A stretch of DNA of 64,000 bases from Meconema thalassinum (GCA_946902985.2 OX336388.2:124039894-124103893), one strand, 5' to 3'. Positions 32,366 through 43,759 are shown, counted from the stretch's first letter. The notes: generated from the letters alone by a model not told the origin. Translations and numbers: made by a program.

Positions 32366-35123
32366 TGGTGTATTCTTGGAATACACGGTACGAGAGAATA
32401 TAAAGTTTAATGCTCTTTGCTTGTTCATTCCTTCCTTTTTATCAAACACCAACAGTGATCTTCTATTTTCTCTTTGATGGTCATATCTCTTATGTCATTG
32501 TGAGTCTGTTCTAGATATATATCTTCCATGACCCACCTAGCGTCATCTAGCAGCGAATCTCTGAAGCTCCTCAATTCTACCTGGTGCAAGAGGACTTCCT
32601 TTTCCATTTGGCCATCAGATCTCGTTACCATCGCCAGCTATTATCTCCATGAGCAAGAGAACTTCGTCTACTTTTTCACTCACCATGCTGTGCTAGTATC
32701 GCCTGCTATCAACTCTTTGAAGACCATTCGTCAAGAAGAACATTTATTTTTGATAAGTTGTCTATACTGATATGTATTCCTTTTGTCTTCTACCCCGACT
32801 CCATTCCCTTCCTTGGACTCTCTGTGCTTCGCTGAGTGGGTCTCACTTGTGCGCCAGCCGTCGACTCAGTTAAGGCTCAACTTGAGCTAGCCTCCTGTCC
32901 TAACGAGGCATTTTTAGATTCCACGTCATGTGGTAACTTTAAACATCAAGGAGAACCTCACCTTCGCCATGCAGCAAAGTTAAGTACAAACAAAAAAAAA
33001 AATCAAATCAACCCCTGGCACTATCCAGCCCATGACGGGCTAAGGCCGACCAAGCGACCGCTGCCCAGCCATTCGGCCTGCAGATATTGGGGTGACGCGT
33101 GATCAGCGCGTCGGGTCCCCTCGGCCGTTAATCTTGGTTTTCGTGATCGGGGCGCTGTCTCACCGTCAGACAGCTACTCAATTGTCCTCACGAGGCTGAG
33201 TGCACCCCGTTCCAACCCTCACGTCAGTTTTAAAATCCCTGACGGAGCCGGGGATCGAACCCGGGGCCTCCGGGTGAGAGGCAGGCGCGCTACCCCTACA
33301 CCACGGGGCCGGCTAAGTACAAACTTCAAGTTTTAACCTCATCTTCATGGTTTTAACTTCTACATGCTTTTAACTATCTTTCATAGGCAGTGTGAAATTA
33401 CTTATTTGTTGAAATAATCATCCTTCGCGGGATTTTCCATGTTGGGCTTTTGTCTAATTAAGCCAATCTTGGTGAAAAGCAGCATTTCTTATGCTTGTTA
33501 AATGAGAGATCTTCTCACCGCGTGGGATATCATCTATTACCCGCTGTCTATAAAGATTACGCTCGTTCCACCGCTGGAATAACTTTGGCCCCATTCTGCT
33601 ATTACGATCGTTCTGGAACCTTCCCGATCCTGTACTTTATCTACAAGTCTTGCCGTCATTTATTTTTCACTCACTAGTGGGAATACTATTTAAAATGAGG
33701 AATCTTCCTTATAAATTACTACAATAGCGAATTTTCTTCCACCGTTGGAATGTTCTATGGCTCATTTAATTGTAATTCACAACCTTCTCAAGAAATAGAC
33801 TCTCGCCTACCTACAGTAGTGCAACCAGTTATTTTCATCATTGCAATAACTTTCATTCCCATAAACTTTCGTGTTACTACAGTGAATTTGACGTCCATTC
33901 AACAGACTATAGTGAGAAACAGTGCTTTCAGTATTTCTTCCGCGTCGCGATCGTCCGTTTACATTAAATAAGGCCATGAACATTTATCCTCAATCCCAAT
34001 TGATCTTTCCTAAACCTTCTACTAACAAACCATATTAATAAAATTGTAACTCTGGATCATTTCCAATAAGGTGTCACTCTACGAAGTGCCCTTCCATCTT
34101 GCTTGTTTATCATTAATTAATTTATGCATAATTACGTGTTTTATACACGGTTCAAGCTTACATTGTTTCTACCTTATAATCAGGGAAAACAATTCTTTCA
34201 ACTCTTGAGTGAGTTATTTCTAGGTTTCACGAAATGGAAACTGCCCCATTTGGCTCGTGATTCCTACTTAAACATAGGAGGTCGAGAACCTTCCTTTTGA
34301 TTTTCTCTTCAGGTTTCACAGTAAGTGACCTGCCCTTATTTGTATAATAACCAAAAGTAATTCAGCTTAAATATAAGAAGTTGTAGGAACTTCTATCTTA
34401 TTCTTCATGTTTTTCTTATTGTTATTTTCGAAGTTGCCACTCTTTCTAAAACATTCTCTCAGGAGTTTCTTAAAGTACACACCTTGTACTCTATTTATTG
34501 CTAAATTTCAATTACTTCATTTGGTTTTTTTTTCTTACAAAGATTTTAGAAAATATATAAGGTTCGAAACCTCATAAATTGTTAATTGCCTGGCGCAAAC
34601 GTTTAATGCTTTTTGAGGTCTGTGACCCCAAAATTGTTAACTAAATTGAAAATATATTTGTTAAAGTTATCAACTTCTTTTGCCTTGTTAAATAAATTAA
34701 ATATTTGTTTTTGGATTTATTATTTCTCTAATACTACAGTTAGGCAAGATCCTGGCTTTCCTAGGTTTATGCCCTCGTTAATACGCAATAAATCTGTTAC
34801 TATTTGTCTTGTCAGACCATCACCCTTCCCCATAGTAGGCATATGCATGCTTGAGAGGGAATACGCTAAAGCCTTTCTCTGGCAAACCGCCCAAGTCTTA
34901 GCTGTGTTTCCCGTCAGCTTAGACCAAGCCCTTACCCATTTTAGGTATCAGAGAACGGATTTTCAGTGGCAACCGCCTCTAAGTGCATTTAAAGTTAAAT
35001 TTATAACTTTTGTGTGACTCTCCTCCTATTTTTCTATCCTTTTTCTCCAGTCCGAAACCTATCTCCTTTTCTTAATCATCTTCCCTTGGTGGTTAGGTTA
35101 TTCCCCAGCCAATAATCTACCCA
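32366..35123 (+). repeat. Right LTR (2,758 bp, contains a SINE)
   Basis: Matches the left LTR apart from a 335-bp insertion (SINE plus duplication at 32,992-33,324) and scattered substitutions such as TCTATTCTAG/TCTGTTCTAG. Confidence 0.88.
32992..33313 (-). mobile_element. tRNA-derived SINE (family G) inside the right LTR
   Basis: Minus-strand copy of the SINE at 31,068. It begins on the plus strand with the A-run (rc of the T tail) and ends GGGGCCGGC. TAAGTACAAAC flanks both sides (32,981-32,991; 33,314-33,324). The left LTR shows the uninterrupted site, so this insertion is younger than the retrotransposon. Confidence 0.9.
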
Positions 35124-36137
35124 GCTGGAGTTTGACAACTAATACCAAACGTTGCCAACTTATTGTCATTCATACAGTCGCCTGTTAACTGTGTCGGAGT
35201 TTGTTTCATTGCCATCGTTTCGTTTTAAGCATAAGAGTCAATAAGTAGTAAATAGTACCGCAGGAAGAACGTGGGAAAATGCTGGAAATACTGCTAGAGA
35301 CCGCGCGCGCCAACCTGTAACGGCCGGCTATCGTTAATTTCGTCATCAAACTATTTTCATGGTTAGCCTTGTTTGTTCAATTCAAATTTAAATATACTTA
35401 ATTTAGAATACATGCGTGACGTACAAAATATGCTATGTACATTTAGTCTTAATGTTTACGTATCCAGTAATGTTTCATTGCATACCGTAGTGTTCAAATT
35501 AACGCTTGTCATTCAATAACCTACAAATCGACAATGTAAGATCACTGCAATAATATCGCCACAGAACAGCTTGTTTGTGTGCTTAGTGTTAAATACTTTA
35601 CCTTAACATTACGTATGTGGAGGCTATTATTAACCTACAGAGTCGCGATACAGTGAGTGAGTGTGCTTGGCATTGTCATGATGTTATTTCTGCGTTCTGT
35701 GTTAACTGCTGTAAACTGTGAACGACCTTCACCCAAACTCTTGTTTCATCTTGAAGGATATAATCATTGCATAGTGAGTGTTGATATATTCATCATCATA
35801 TTACTTTGTGTTTGTATTTTGTATTATATTTGTATAGCTGTCGATGGTTCGGCATCTTTCTCGTTTTTATTGAATAACGGTGACAAAGGTAGCATAGCTT
35901 CGGTGTGTTATTTATTCATTTTATACCGTATTTCTCTATTTGAATGTGCTCGGCGTTGACTCAGAATCGACATTTGCATTATATTGCGCATAATAGTACC
36001 GAAATAATATCCGAAGTGTAGCCCTGTGTATTATTCGAATTAGCTGTTCTACATCAATAAAAACTTGGCAACACAGCTCAGCTGTTCCAAGCTCCCGCCA
36101 TTTCCTTCACGTTCATTCTTTTGAAATACAGAGTATA

Positions 36138-37220
36138 GCCTTTACATTAGGCCTACTGGTACCTTGTGATTCACTATTTAGCCTACATTGACAGCACTAT
36201 TAACACTGACATTCATCTTATTGTGGCTCTTCCTATGATATTTCCGCTTTTTCTTCGCACCAGATCGGCTTTTAGAACCCATATTATACGCACTCACAAA
36301 GAGAAAAAAGCTCACAAGTCACAATGAGAAAGATCACACGGACACAAGGAAGCTGTTATATTTGTTTATGTCTGTTGCTTAGCAATGGAATCCAACACCA
36401 AGGAGGTTATTCCAACACTGAAGTCTTTGGAATATACAAGTAATGGCATCTACTGTTCACAACTAGAACTATGAACTATATACCCAGGAGGAATGCAAAG
36501 AGGAAAATTTGAAAAAGAAAATCTGACAACATATTCACTGTAGGATGTAGGCAGGACACTGCAGCCACGCCCCATGACACGTGCGCATGAGGTTATTTAA
36601 ATCTTATTTTCAGGCACTTACAGTTGGAATATATGTATGAATTATATCTCATTTTGAAGAAGATATAACAAGCTTTTATTTCCGATGAAAAAAAATAAAA
36701 GACATTTTTGGGCGAAAAATGACATTTTCAACGTTAATACATAGCCTACCTTAAGACATAATAGTAATTTTCATGATTGAAAAGATTCAGCGCTTACATC
36801 CTGCGTACGAACAACGAGGCAGATATACACTTTGAGGATGTCTCCCTTGCCTTTTTATTAAAGCGTACAAGATCGTGCGCGCGGCGCCATCCCCTCCATG
36901 CTCCACCACACTGCCTGCCGTGAACATAGTAGACATGTCTTTTCTTTGGCGATGTGGTGAACGTTTCGTGATCCTGTATTTACTGTGCCTTAGTTTCTAG
37001 TTATTTTAACCATGGAAAGTGATGAGCTATTAGTTGACATGAACAGTGTAACTTTTGATTCTGTAAGATTTCTTCATAGTATCACTATCATCATCATTAA
37101 CATTTGAACAGAAGTTGAAACTAAAATCTAAAATAAATCGCCCTCAGTTGGATTTGTCCCAAAAAGATGGCAAAGTTGCAAGAAAATTTAAAAGTAGTTG
37201 CCATTCGAAATATGTGGTTC
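36138..37220. other. Mostly unassigned sequence
   Basis: No transposon is recognised. A CpG-rich patch (GTGCGCGCGGCGCC near 36,874) precedes an ATG at 37,012 in good context, followed 17 codons later by a GTAAG donor-like site. Confidence 0.3.
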
Positions 37221-37224
37221 TCAG

Positions 37225-37590
37225 CACTACCGACAGCGGTGGCTACGCTCGCTAAAGTGCAGCGTTAGGTCATGAGGCCAAGCTCTCCGATGACTCGGTA
37301 GATGCGTGGGTTCGAGCCCCAACGTCGGCCGTCCTTGAAATGGTTTTCCGTGGTTTCCCCCATTTTCAACACTAGGAAAATGCTGGGACGGTACCTTCTG
37401 ACAGGCCACGGCCGCTTCCTTCCACATCCTTGCGCAGTTCAATCCATCTTCAACCATTCCATCTCTCATCCCGGCATGCAGGTCGCCCACTGGCGTCGAC
37501 TAGAAATACCTGCACTCGGCCTCTCAGGAGGCCACACGACAAAAAGAAGCACACACAGTTACTTCATTGTTATTACTGTTTGATGTTTGG
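37225..37590 (+). repeat. SINE-like repeat with B-box
   Basis: Begins CGACAGCGGTGGCTACGCTC and has a B-box-like GTGGGTTCGAGCCCC at 37,308. It continues with TGGTTTTCCGTGGTTTCCCC and CTGACAGGCCACGGCCGCTT. Its ends are not resolved by a duplication. Confidence 0.6.
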
Positions 37591-37659
37591 GGGCGAAGAA
37601 CCATGAACCCGTCCGGGTATCGCAACAATAAAAAACAAGTAGTTCCGTGAAGAATTATA

Positions 37660-39150
37660 CAGCCTATTTTCACATATCCTACTTATGTTAATTGCCTCTA
37701 TCTACATACAAAATTTCAGTTTGATTGCTGTAATAGATTCGTAAATATTGAGAACTGACTAAATATTTCGAATGGTCGCCATGTTGGATTTTATATATGT
37801 AGGTCCTAGAGTTATGTACTGTTACAAGAAGATTATTGTGTACGTGTCTCATTCAAACTTCAATCGCATGATTAGGACACAAGAAGTAACAAGGAGATTA
37901 AAAATTTCACACAGCTGACGTATTGAGGTTATGGAAACAATTGAAGTAAATTAGATGCCAGTGGATTAACATTCGTATAAGGATTTACTCTACCAAGTTT
38001 CACTGCACTCGGATGGTTAAATGGCGAGAAACGTCCACGTGAATATTGATAATTCGCGTTGCCGCCATGTTGGATTTATGATCACCAGGTTATTGAAAGC
38101 CCTATAGCCCTCATAGCCCCTATGAACATAACAAAATTCAGTTTGATTGCTATAATAGATTCGTAGATATTCAGAGCCGTCTAAATACTTCGGATGGTTG
38201 CCATGTTAGATTGTTAAATGTATAGGCCATATAGCCATGTACCATTAAAGGAAAATTATTGCGTAGGTTCATCATTCAAACTTTCACTTCGATCGCATGA
38301 TTACGACACAAGAAATAAAAAAATAATTTTAAAATTCGCACTGCCGCCATCTTGAGGTTATGTAAATAATTGAACTAAATTAGATACCAGTGCATTACAA
38401 TGTGTATAAACATTTCCTGTACTAGATTTCACTGCGTTTGGAACATTGAATCGCGAGAAAGGTTTATTAAAATTTTCAAACTCGCTTGGCCGCCATGTTC
38501 GTTTTGTAGTTAACCGGTTTTTGAAAGTCTTATAGATGTACTTCCAGTAGTGCCCTTTATCTCCGTACAAAATTTCAGGGTGATACCGTTATTAGTTTCA
38601 GAGATATAGAATGCCGGTGAAATATTTCGCACATCCGCCATCTTGTGGTTATGTAAACAATTGAGCGAAGTTAGATGTCGGTGCATTACAATATGTATAA
38701 ACATATACTGTTCTAAGTTTTATTGCGTTTGGTTGGTTAAATCGCGAGAAACGTCTATTTAAAAGTCGCAAATTCGCATGGCCGCCATGTTGGTTTTGTA
38801 GTTACGAGGTTCTCAAAAGTTACATAGGTGAACTTCTAGTAGTTCCCTTTATCACCGTAAAAAATTGCAGGGTGATATCGGTAATAGTTTCGGAGATATT
38901 GAATACTGGTAAAATATTTCGCACTGCCGCCATGTTGGATTGGTGAGAGGTAACAAAATTTGAAGGGCACGGTTGGGGTCGCCCGGAATAGTGCTATGAA
39001 CTTGCCGAGTTTCATTGAAATCGGTCCAGCCGTTTAGATTTTATTAGGGGGGACACACACACGAATCACACACACACCCACACATAGACACACGGACAAA
39101 AGGTGATCTCATAAGCCTATTTTTTCAAAATTGAAAATAGGCTAAAAATG
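37660..39150. repeat. Degenerate internal repeats with GCCGCCATGTTGGATT words
   Basis: (G/C)CCGCCATGTTGGAT variants recur at about 37,778, 38,060, 38,200, 38,345, 38,490, 38,636, 38,780 and 38,927. They alternate with AAATTTCAG(T/G)(T/G)TGAT and TAGTTTCGGAGATATTGAAT-type blocks. The segment ends in CATTGAAATCGGTCCAGCCG, a CACACA tract, and a hairpin (AGCCTATTTT...AAAATAGGCT) at 39,113-39,147; AGCCTATTTTC also lies at 37,661. It is probably one old element. Confidence 0.5.
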
Positions 39151-39169
39151 AGGCAAAACTCTAAAGCAT

Positions 39170-39608
39170 TCAGGGACCAGGAAACACATTAATAATGCAG
39201 AGATGTTTCACATGCTAGCAAGAAATAGAATTGAGCATTGTTTAGTGGAAACAACGCGATTAGCAGCTGTGAAATATAATGAAAATGTAACTCGGAATAG
39301 GCGAATAGTGGGTCACCTAATAGACGGTATGCCATCTCGGGCGGCAAGAACTTGCCTTTAGAGGCCACAGAGAAGACTACGAATCTCTTAATAAGGGCAA
39401 TTATTTAGAATCCCTCGATTTGCTGGCAATAGAAGAATCATTTATGAAAGAAGGTAGCTCTGTCTTTTGAAGGTGCGTCTCCAGACATCCAAAATGATTT
39501 AATGCAATCTGTCACTAATGCAGTAAGGGAAATGATTGCGGAAGAGCTTTTGTCAACTGAATTTGTGGCCATTCAGACAGATGAGACTACTGACGTGTCC
39601 TTCAAAGC
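39170..39608 (+). pseudogene. hAT transposase fragment (outer copy, 5' part)
   Basis: Decayed plus-strand reading includes FRGHREDYESLNKGNYLESL, DLLAIEESFMKEG, GASPDIQNDLMQSV and FVAIQTDETTDVSF, the pattern of hAT transposases of the ZMYM/DUF4371 type. The frame is cut at 39,608 by another hAT-ended element and resumes at 41,662. Confidence 0.72.
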
Positions 39609-40026
39609 CAGTGGCGTGGCGTGGAATTTTTTCGAGGGTAAGCTGTGAAGAAGACTCAAAATATAGGCTTACACCACAAAGCAACTTCAGCTCCCGGTTC
39701 CAGCTATTCCCTTGTCAATGTTGAGGTTGATATCTGAAGTAGCAACAATTACTCTACACACATAATTATGAGTCTTTCACATTCAAAAAAGTTGGAAAAA
39801 ATTGTAATACAGCACAGCTCATTTTTCCCTTTTCAATTTTAGGCATGCCAACCCATGTACATTAAATGCGGAGAAAATTAATCAACAATAGGGTTGGCGA
39901 GCTTTTCTTATTGTGTAGGCTATCATTTGACGATTGAACAGTGTAGCAATTTGTGTTTTTGTTGTTGGCATTTCTTGGTCTAAGGAGCTAAACGGTTAGG
40001 TTATTATACGTAAATTTTCTATTATG

Positions 40027-40245
40027 CGTGGTTCAGCGGTAACGTTCTCGCTTGCTGAGCTTAAGATAGCGGGATTGAATGCCGTCGCAGTCAGTCGGCA
40101 TTTGAGGGTGCGCAAATGCGAGGGAGCTGTGACAATATATTTACTGGCACGTTAAAGATCCCCTTCGAGTCAAAATTCCGGCACCCCGGCGTCTCTAAAA
40201 GCATCAGCAGTTAACAGGGACCTAAAACCAATAACATTATTATTA
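40027..40245 (+). mobile_element. tRNA-derived SINE with (ATT)n tail
   Basis: Head CGTGGTTCAGCGGTAACGTT (A-box-like), a B-box-like GGGATTGAATGCC, and body TACTGGCACGTTAAAGATCC. TTTTCTATTATG is perfectly duplicated at 40,015-40,026 and 40,246-40,257. Confidence 0.85.
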
Positions 40246-40443
40246 TTTTCTATTATGAGACCTAAGTGGACATTAAAATAATAAACATGCTATTAGTAGG
40301 ATAGATATTCTCATGGCATTGTATTGCATGTTCAGTTAATATTTCTTTGCAAATATCACTCAAATTGTACTGATGTAGGCTTTCACGGCTTCATTAGTTT
40401 GAATGACTTAATTGGGACGTAAGCCTATAACCTATGCAAACTA

Positions 40444-40674
40444 GTACTAACAATTCCGGCGTCTATTGCATCAGTGGAAAGAACGTTTTCTACCATGAAG
40501 CGTATAAAAACCTTCAACCGAAACTCAATGCATCAAGAAAGACTTTCACATCTCGCGCTTCTTTCCATTGAAAAGGAGTTATTGTGCTGCCTGCAGGGGA
40601 ACACTGATTTTCACGACCACGTAATTGATGAATTCGCTAGGAGGGAGAGAAGAATTGAACTTCGCTACAAATGA
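40444..40674 (+). pseudogene. hAT transposase C-terminal dimerisation region
   Basis: An open frame of about 77 codons reads ASVERTFSTMKRIKTFNRNS, QERLSHLALLSIEKELL, DHVIDEFARRERRIELRYK and then stops. This is the hAT C-terminal dimerisation domain with the usual end of the protein. The catalytic core of this inner copy is missing. Confidence 0.78.
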
Positions 40675-41661
40675 TCCGCCAAGGTACAGTAAATAGTGGC
40701 ATTAATTAATTTTGTACAAATGAGAACTTGATAGACCCTACCTACCCCAATAACCAAATATTTTTTTTAAATAATGTGATAGATCTTTAAAATATTATTC
40801 AAATTATACGGATGAACATACATTTAAAATTTGAATATAATTTGAATGATAATCAGAGCAACTTTTAGGGTTGATGGGTCACTCTGAACATTCCAACGCA
40901 CTATACACTCCAACACAATAATATCAACAGTAGTTACTGTATACAAAATTTTGCTAATTGCACTCAAAAAAATAGAGTTGTGAGTTACCCGGACGAAGAA
41001 GAATTTCAACTACCCTCACCCAGCAAAGGTCGGATCTGATGGTCAGATGGAGGGTAGGCAAGGAGTGGGTGGGGACTGGGGAAGCGCGCCAATTAATTTT
41101 AAGCAGTGCTAGTGTTCCGGGCTCACTACGGTAAGCAGCCCGAATCGAAGCACACCCTGCTACCCGCTTTGACTTGTCTCGACGACAGCCATGCAGCTAT
41201 GGAATGCCACACCCCCTGCCTTAGCCAATCAAGGACGACCTGGCGTTCTTGGTGTACCACTCCATCGGCCATAGCAGTGTTGTGGGCCAGAAGGCTCCTG
41301 GAGGTACACAAGCCGTTGTCATAGCTGCTCGCTTTGTAGCGTCACGAACGTGGACACGTGCCCTCTAGCGACAGGCTGTGACTTCCACGCTCTGGTCGGA
41401 ACCACACCTCGTTACACACGCCATGATTAGCCGATGTCGTCATCGGTTTGCGCATTCCAGGCTCCTGCTAGTTACTTTTTGAACGCACCTTATAGTACTG
41501 GCTGATCGTGGAGAACTGGGGTGGAGAACGAAGTACTTCATTCTAAGCGGCGATTTTGCTGTTGCGCGCGCGCTAGAAGTCATAATATAAACTTTATTCT
41601 TATGAGAATATACTAGGTAAGCAGTGCTTACCCCGTGGTATTGGAGAAAACGCCACTGTAT

Positions 41662-41975
41662 CGAAGCTCTCATTTAAGTGTAATTGTGCAATGTCTGTAA
41701 CTCGAGAGTTGAGAAATATTTGTAGGTTTTTTCGATGTATCATTAGATATAAGTGCACAGGGTTCGGCAATACACACACAATTTTCGATCTGGAAGAATA
41801 TCAAATAGATAAGAAAATAGTCTGCCCCTTAAAACCTCAATAACTACGGTAGACTTATGCTGGAGCTACTGTCGTGTCGGATAGCAACAATGGTCTTCAA
41901 GCAATTATCAGACAGCATTGTCCCATGGCATTATTTGTACATTGTTACGCTCATCCATTAAACTTGGTTCCTTTA
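41662..41975 (+). pseudogene. hAT transposase fragment (outer copy, continuation)
   Basis: After the inserted element the plus strand reads SSHLSVIVQCL with stops, EIFVGFFDVSLDIS, then TYAGATVVSDSNNGLQAIIR and ALFVHCYAHPLNLV. It continues the hAT core interrupted at 39,608. A short unrelated stretch (GCCCCTTAAAACCTCAATAA, 41,825) interrupts the middle. Confidence 0.68.
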
Positions 41976-42103
41976 CATGGGGCCAAGAGAATAGGTAGTA
42001 TGTAAGATTTAAGTTAAAATTTAAACATTTTTTTTAAATGTGTTATTGCAGTTTTTCTTTTTATTTGTGTCTACTCAATTATTTTCCTCACTCTACGCTA
42101 CTG

Positions 42104-42424
42104 AAGCCTCCGTGGCTTAGGCGGCAGCACGCTGGCCTCTCACCGCTGGGTCCGTGGTTCAAATCCCGGTCACTCCATGTGAGATCTGTGCTGGACAAAA
42201 CGGAGGCAGACAGGTTTTTCTCCGGTTACTCCGGTTTTCCCTGTCAAAATTTCATTCCAGCAACACTCTCACTATCATTTCATTTGTCATTCATTTAATC
42301 ATTGCCCCGGAGGGGTGCGTCAGGCCTCGGCAGCCGGCACAGTCCATATCCTCGCCGCTAGATGGGGGCTTCATTCATTCCATTGACCCGGTCGGAGACT
42401 GGAAGCAGGCTGTGGATTTTCATT
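42104..42424 (+). mobile_element. tRNA-derived SINE (family H), plus orientation
   Basis: Head AAGCCTCCGTGGCTTAGGCG (A-box) and B-box GTGGTTCAAATCCCGG. Body: ACAAAACGGAGGCAGACAGG and CATATCCTCGCCGCTAGATG. The 16-bp duplication TCACTCTACGCTACTG flanks it (42,088-42,103; 42,425-42,440). A second copy is at 52,895-53,215. Confidence 0.9.
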
Positions 42425-43270
42425 TCACTCTACGCTACTGCTTGTAACATGCTGCAGTCACAGAACTCATCATTGTTGACGAGCATGTTCCATTTCTTGA
42501 GATTGTTCTTACAGCGTGAAACCCCCGTCCTCAGCCTGTTCAATGATTTCCAAATTCCATATGGCAAGTTGTGACCAGGTGCCATTTTTTCTAATAGAGG
42601 AATAGTTGGGTCTGTGATCTCTGTCTTCCATATCTTCACACGGGCAGCTTCTAGTGAGCCTTCGAGGGCTGTTACTCCCCTCAAAAAGCTGTTTCTGGAC
42701 TTAAGTCTCTGCCGGGCTGGTTGTTGGCCGAAAAGTGGATGCCTTGAATCGGTTTCTTGCAGTTTCTTCTCAAATGCTGCTGCTACCGTTCTTCAGGCAT
42801 GAAGTGGAGAAATTCCAATAAGAGGGTAGATCTTCTGAAGTGGTGTTGGTCTAAGTCACCCAGATACAATCCTGGAAGTCTCATTCAGACTTATATCCAC
42901 CTCTTTGGAATGTGGAGAAGAAAGCCAAATTGGTGTGCATATTCAGCAGCTGAGAAGCTCAGTCCAAGGACTGAAGTTCGGAGAGTGGTGGGGTGAGCAC
43001 CCCATGTCCTTCCTGTTAGGCATCTTAGTATGTTATTTCGTGCATATACTAGTGCCTTGGGTTCTGGGCTGGTCATTGGTGTATACATTGTAAAGCAGTG
43101 GTGCCAAGACGCTTCCTTGAGGTAGTCCATTCTTCTGGAGGCGCCAACGACTATTTTTTCCAAGGAAAGTCACGTAATATATCTTTTTAATAATGTCATT
43201 TATGTGTATATGGAGTGTAAAGAATTTTGGTGCAGAAAACAACATTGTAGCGTATTGAAATATCCCCACT
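42425..43270 (-). mobile_element. LINE type B, minus strand, decayed
   Basis: From the right: an RT block NGLPQGSVLAPLLYNVYTND (about 43,065-43,130), then YARNNILRCLTGRTWGAHPT, LGLSFSAAEYAHQFGFL, then in other frames PGHNLPYGIWKSLNRLRTGV and SRCKNNLKKWNMLVNNDEFC. The last two parallel the ORF at 12,831-13,535. Frameshifts separate the blocks. The SINE at 42,104 inserted at its 3' end. Confidence 0.75.
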
Positions 43271-43554
43271 TGATGACACGGACTTAAGCCATATGCCGAT
43301 TAGGGCTTCTGCAAGATTTTGTACAGGGTTGTTATCGTGCCCTTACTGATAGGGATTACAGTACAGTCCCTGCTATACAAGGAGAGGAATTGGAGTGGGA
43401 CATGATTCCAGGATTCCTCCACAATGGCAAAGATAGAAAGCTTTAACATCCAGTTTATTCAGTAGGGGGGCAAAGGAACCTACCACTGTGGACACAAGGA
43501 TTAAGGTGGATTATGTTCAATTCTAAACTTGAATTGAAAGAACTAGTTCTCACC

Positions 43555-43751
43555 TGTTTCCTCAGCTTTGACAGTGATGGTGCTGTCAAGTACCGAGTCA
43601 GCTCCGTGCCTCTTGGTCAACGAGCGTCTGATGACCGAAGTTACCCGATCGGCAGGCCTCCGCGAGTCTGGCTTCCGCTGATACAGTAACTGACAGACCT
43701 CGAATGACCTGAGCCCGCAGATTTTTTTATAGTGAGGAAGCGAGGTTCTTG
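43555..43751 (-). CDS. Candidate internal exon of an unknown host gene
   Basis: Read on the minus strand, CTGATCAG (43,752-43,759) could be a 3' splice site and CAG|GTGAGA at 43,555/43,554 a strong 5' splice site. The frame between them is open for about 65 codons and includes TSLPHYKKICGLRSFEVCQL, RRPADRVTSVIRRSLTKRHG and ADSVLDSTITVKAEET. The composition looks like a basic helical protein segment. I do not recognise the family. The polypyrimidine tract is weak, so a chance ORF is possible. Confidence 0.35.
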
Positions 43752-43759
43752 CTGATCAG

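Larger units (their letters stand above)
25574..35123 (+). mobile_element. BEL/Pao-type LTR retrotransposon, polymerase core missing
   Basis: Two long direct repeats bound a 4.4-kb interior. Flanks GTTGG (25,569-25,573) and GCTGG (35,124-35,128) fit a 5-bp duplication with one mismatch. The interior holds a full gag/protease ORF, then about 1.7 kb of T-rich sequence where reverse transcriptase, RNase H and the integrase core should be, then the integrase C-terminus. LTRs differ at roughly 1 percent of positions by eye, so insertion is fairly recent. It can only have moved with help from an autonomous relative. Confidence 0.88.
25494..36133. mobile_element. Short TIR element split by the BEL retrotransposon
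   Basis: Inverted ends of about 55 bp: CTCTGTATTTCAAAAGAATG...GGCGGGAGCTTGGAACAGCT from 25,494, and the reverse complement ending CATTCTTTTGAAATACAGAG at 36,133. TATA flanks both ends (25,490-25,493; 36,134-36,137). Without the BEL insertion the element is about 1.1 kb. The interior (35,124-36,080) has no recognisable gene. Confidence 0.65.
39609..41659 (+). mobile_element. hAT element inserted inside another hAT gene
   Basis: Ends CAGTGGCGT (39,609) and ACGCCACTG (ending 41,658) are inverted, with a shared GGGTAAGC block inside. Flanks TTCAAAGC and ATCGAAGC agree at 6 of 8 positions. It carries a hAT C-terminal gene relic (40,444-40,677) and a SINE (40,027-40,245). Confidence 0.6.

Noticed and set aside
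37660..39150. Helitron based on the 3' hairpin at 39,113-39,147
   Set aside because: The hairpin is followed by AAAAATGAGG, not CTRR, and no TC 5' end was found.
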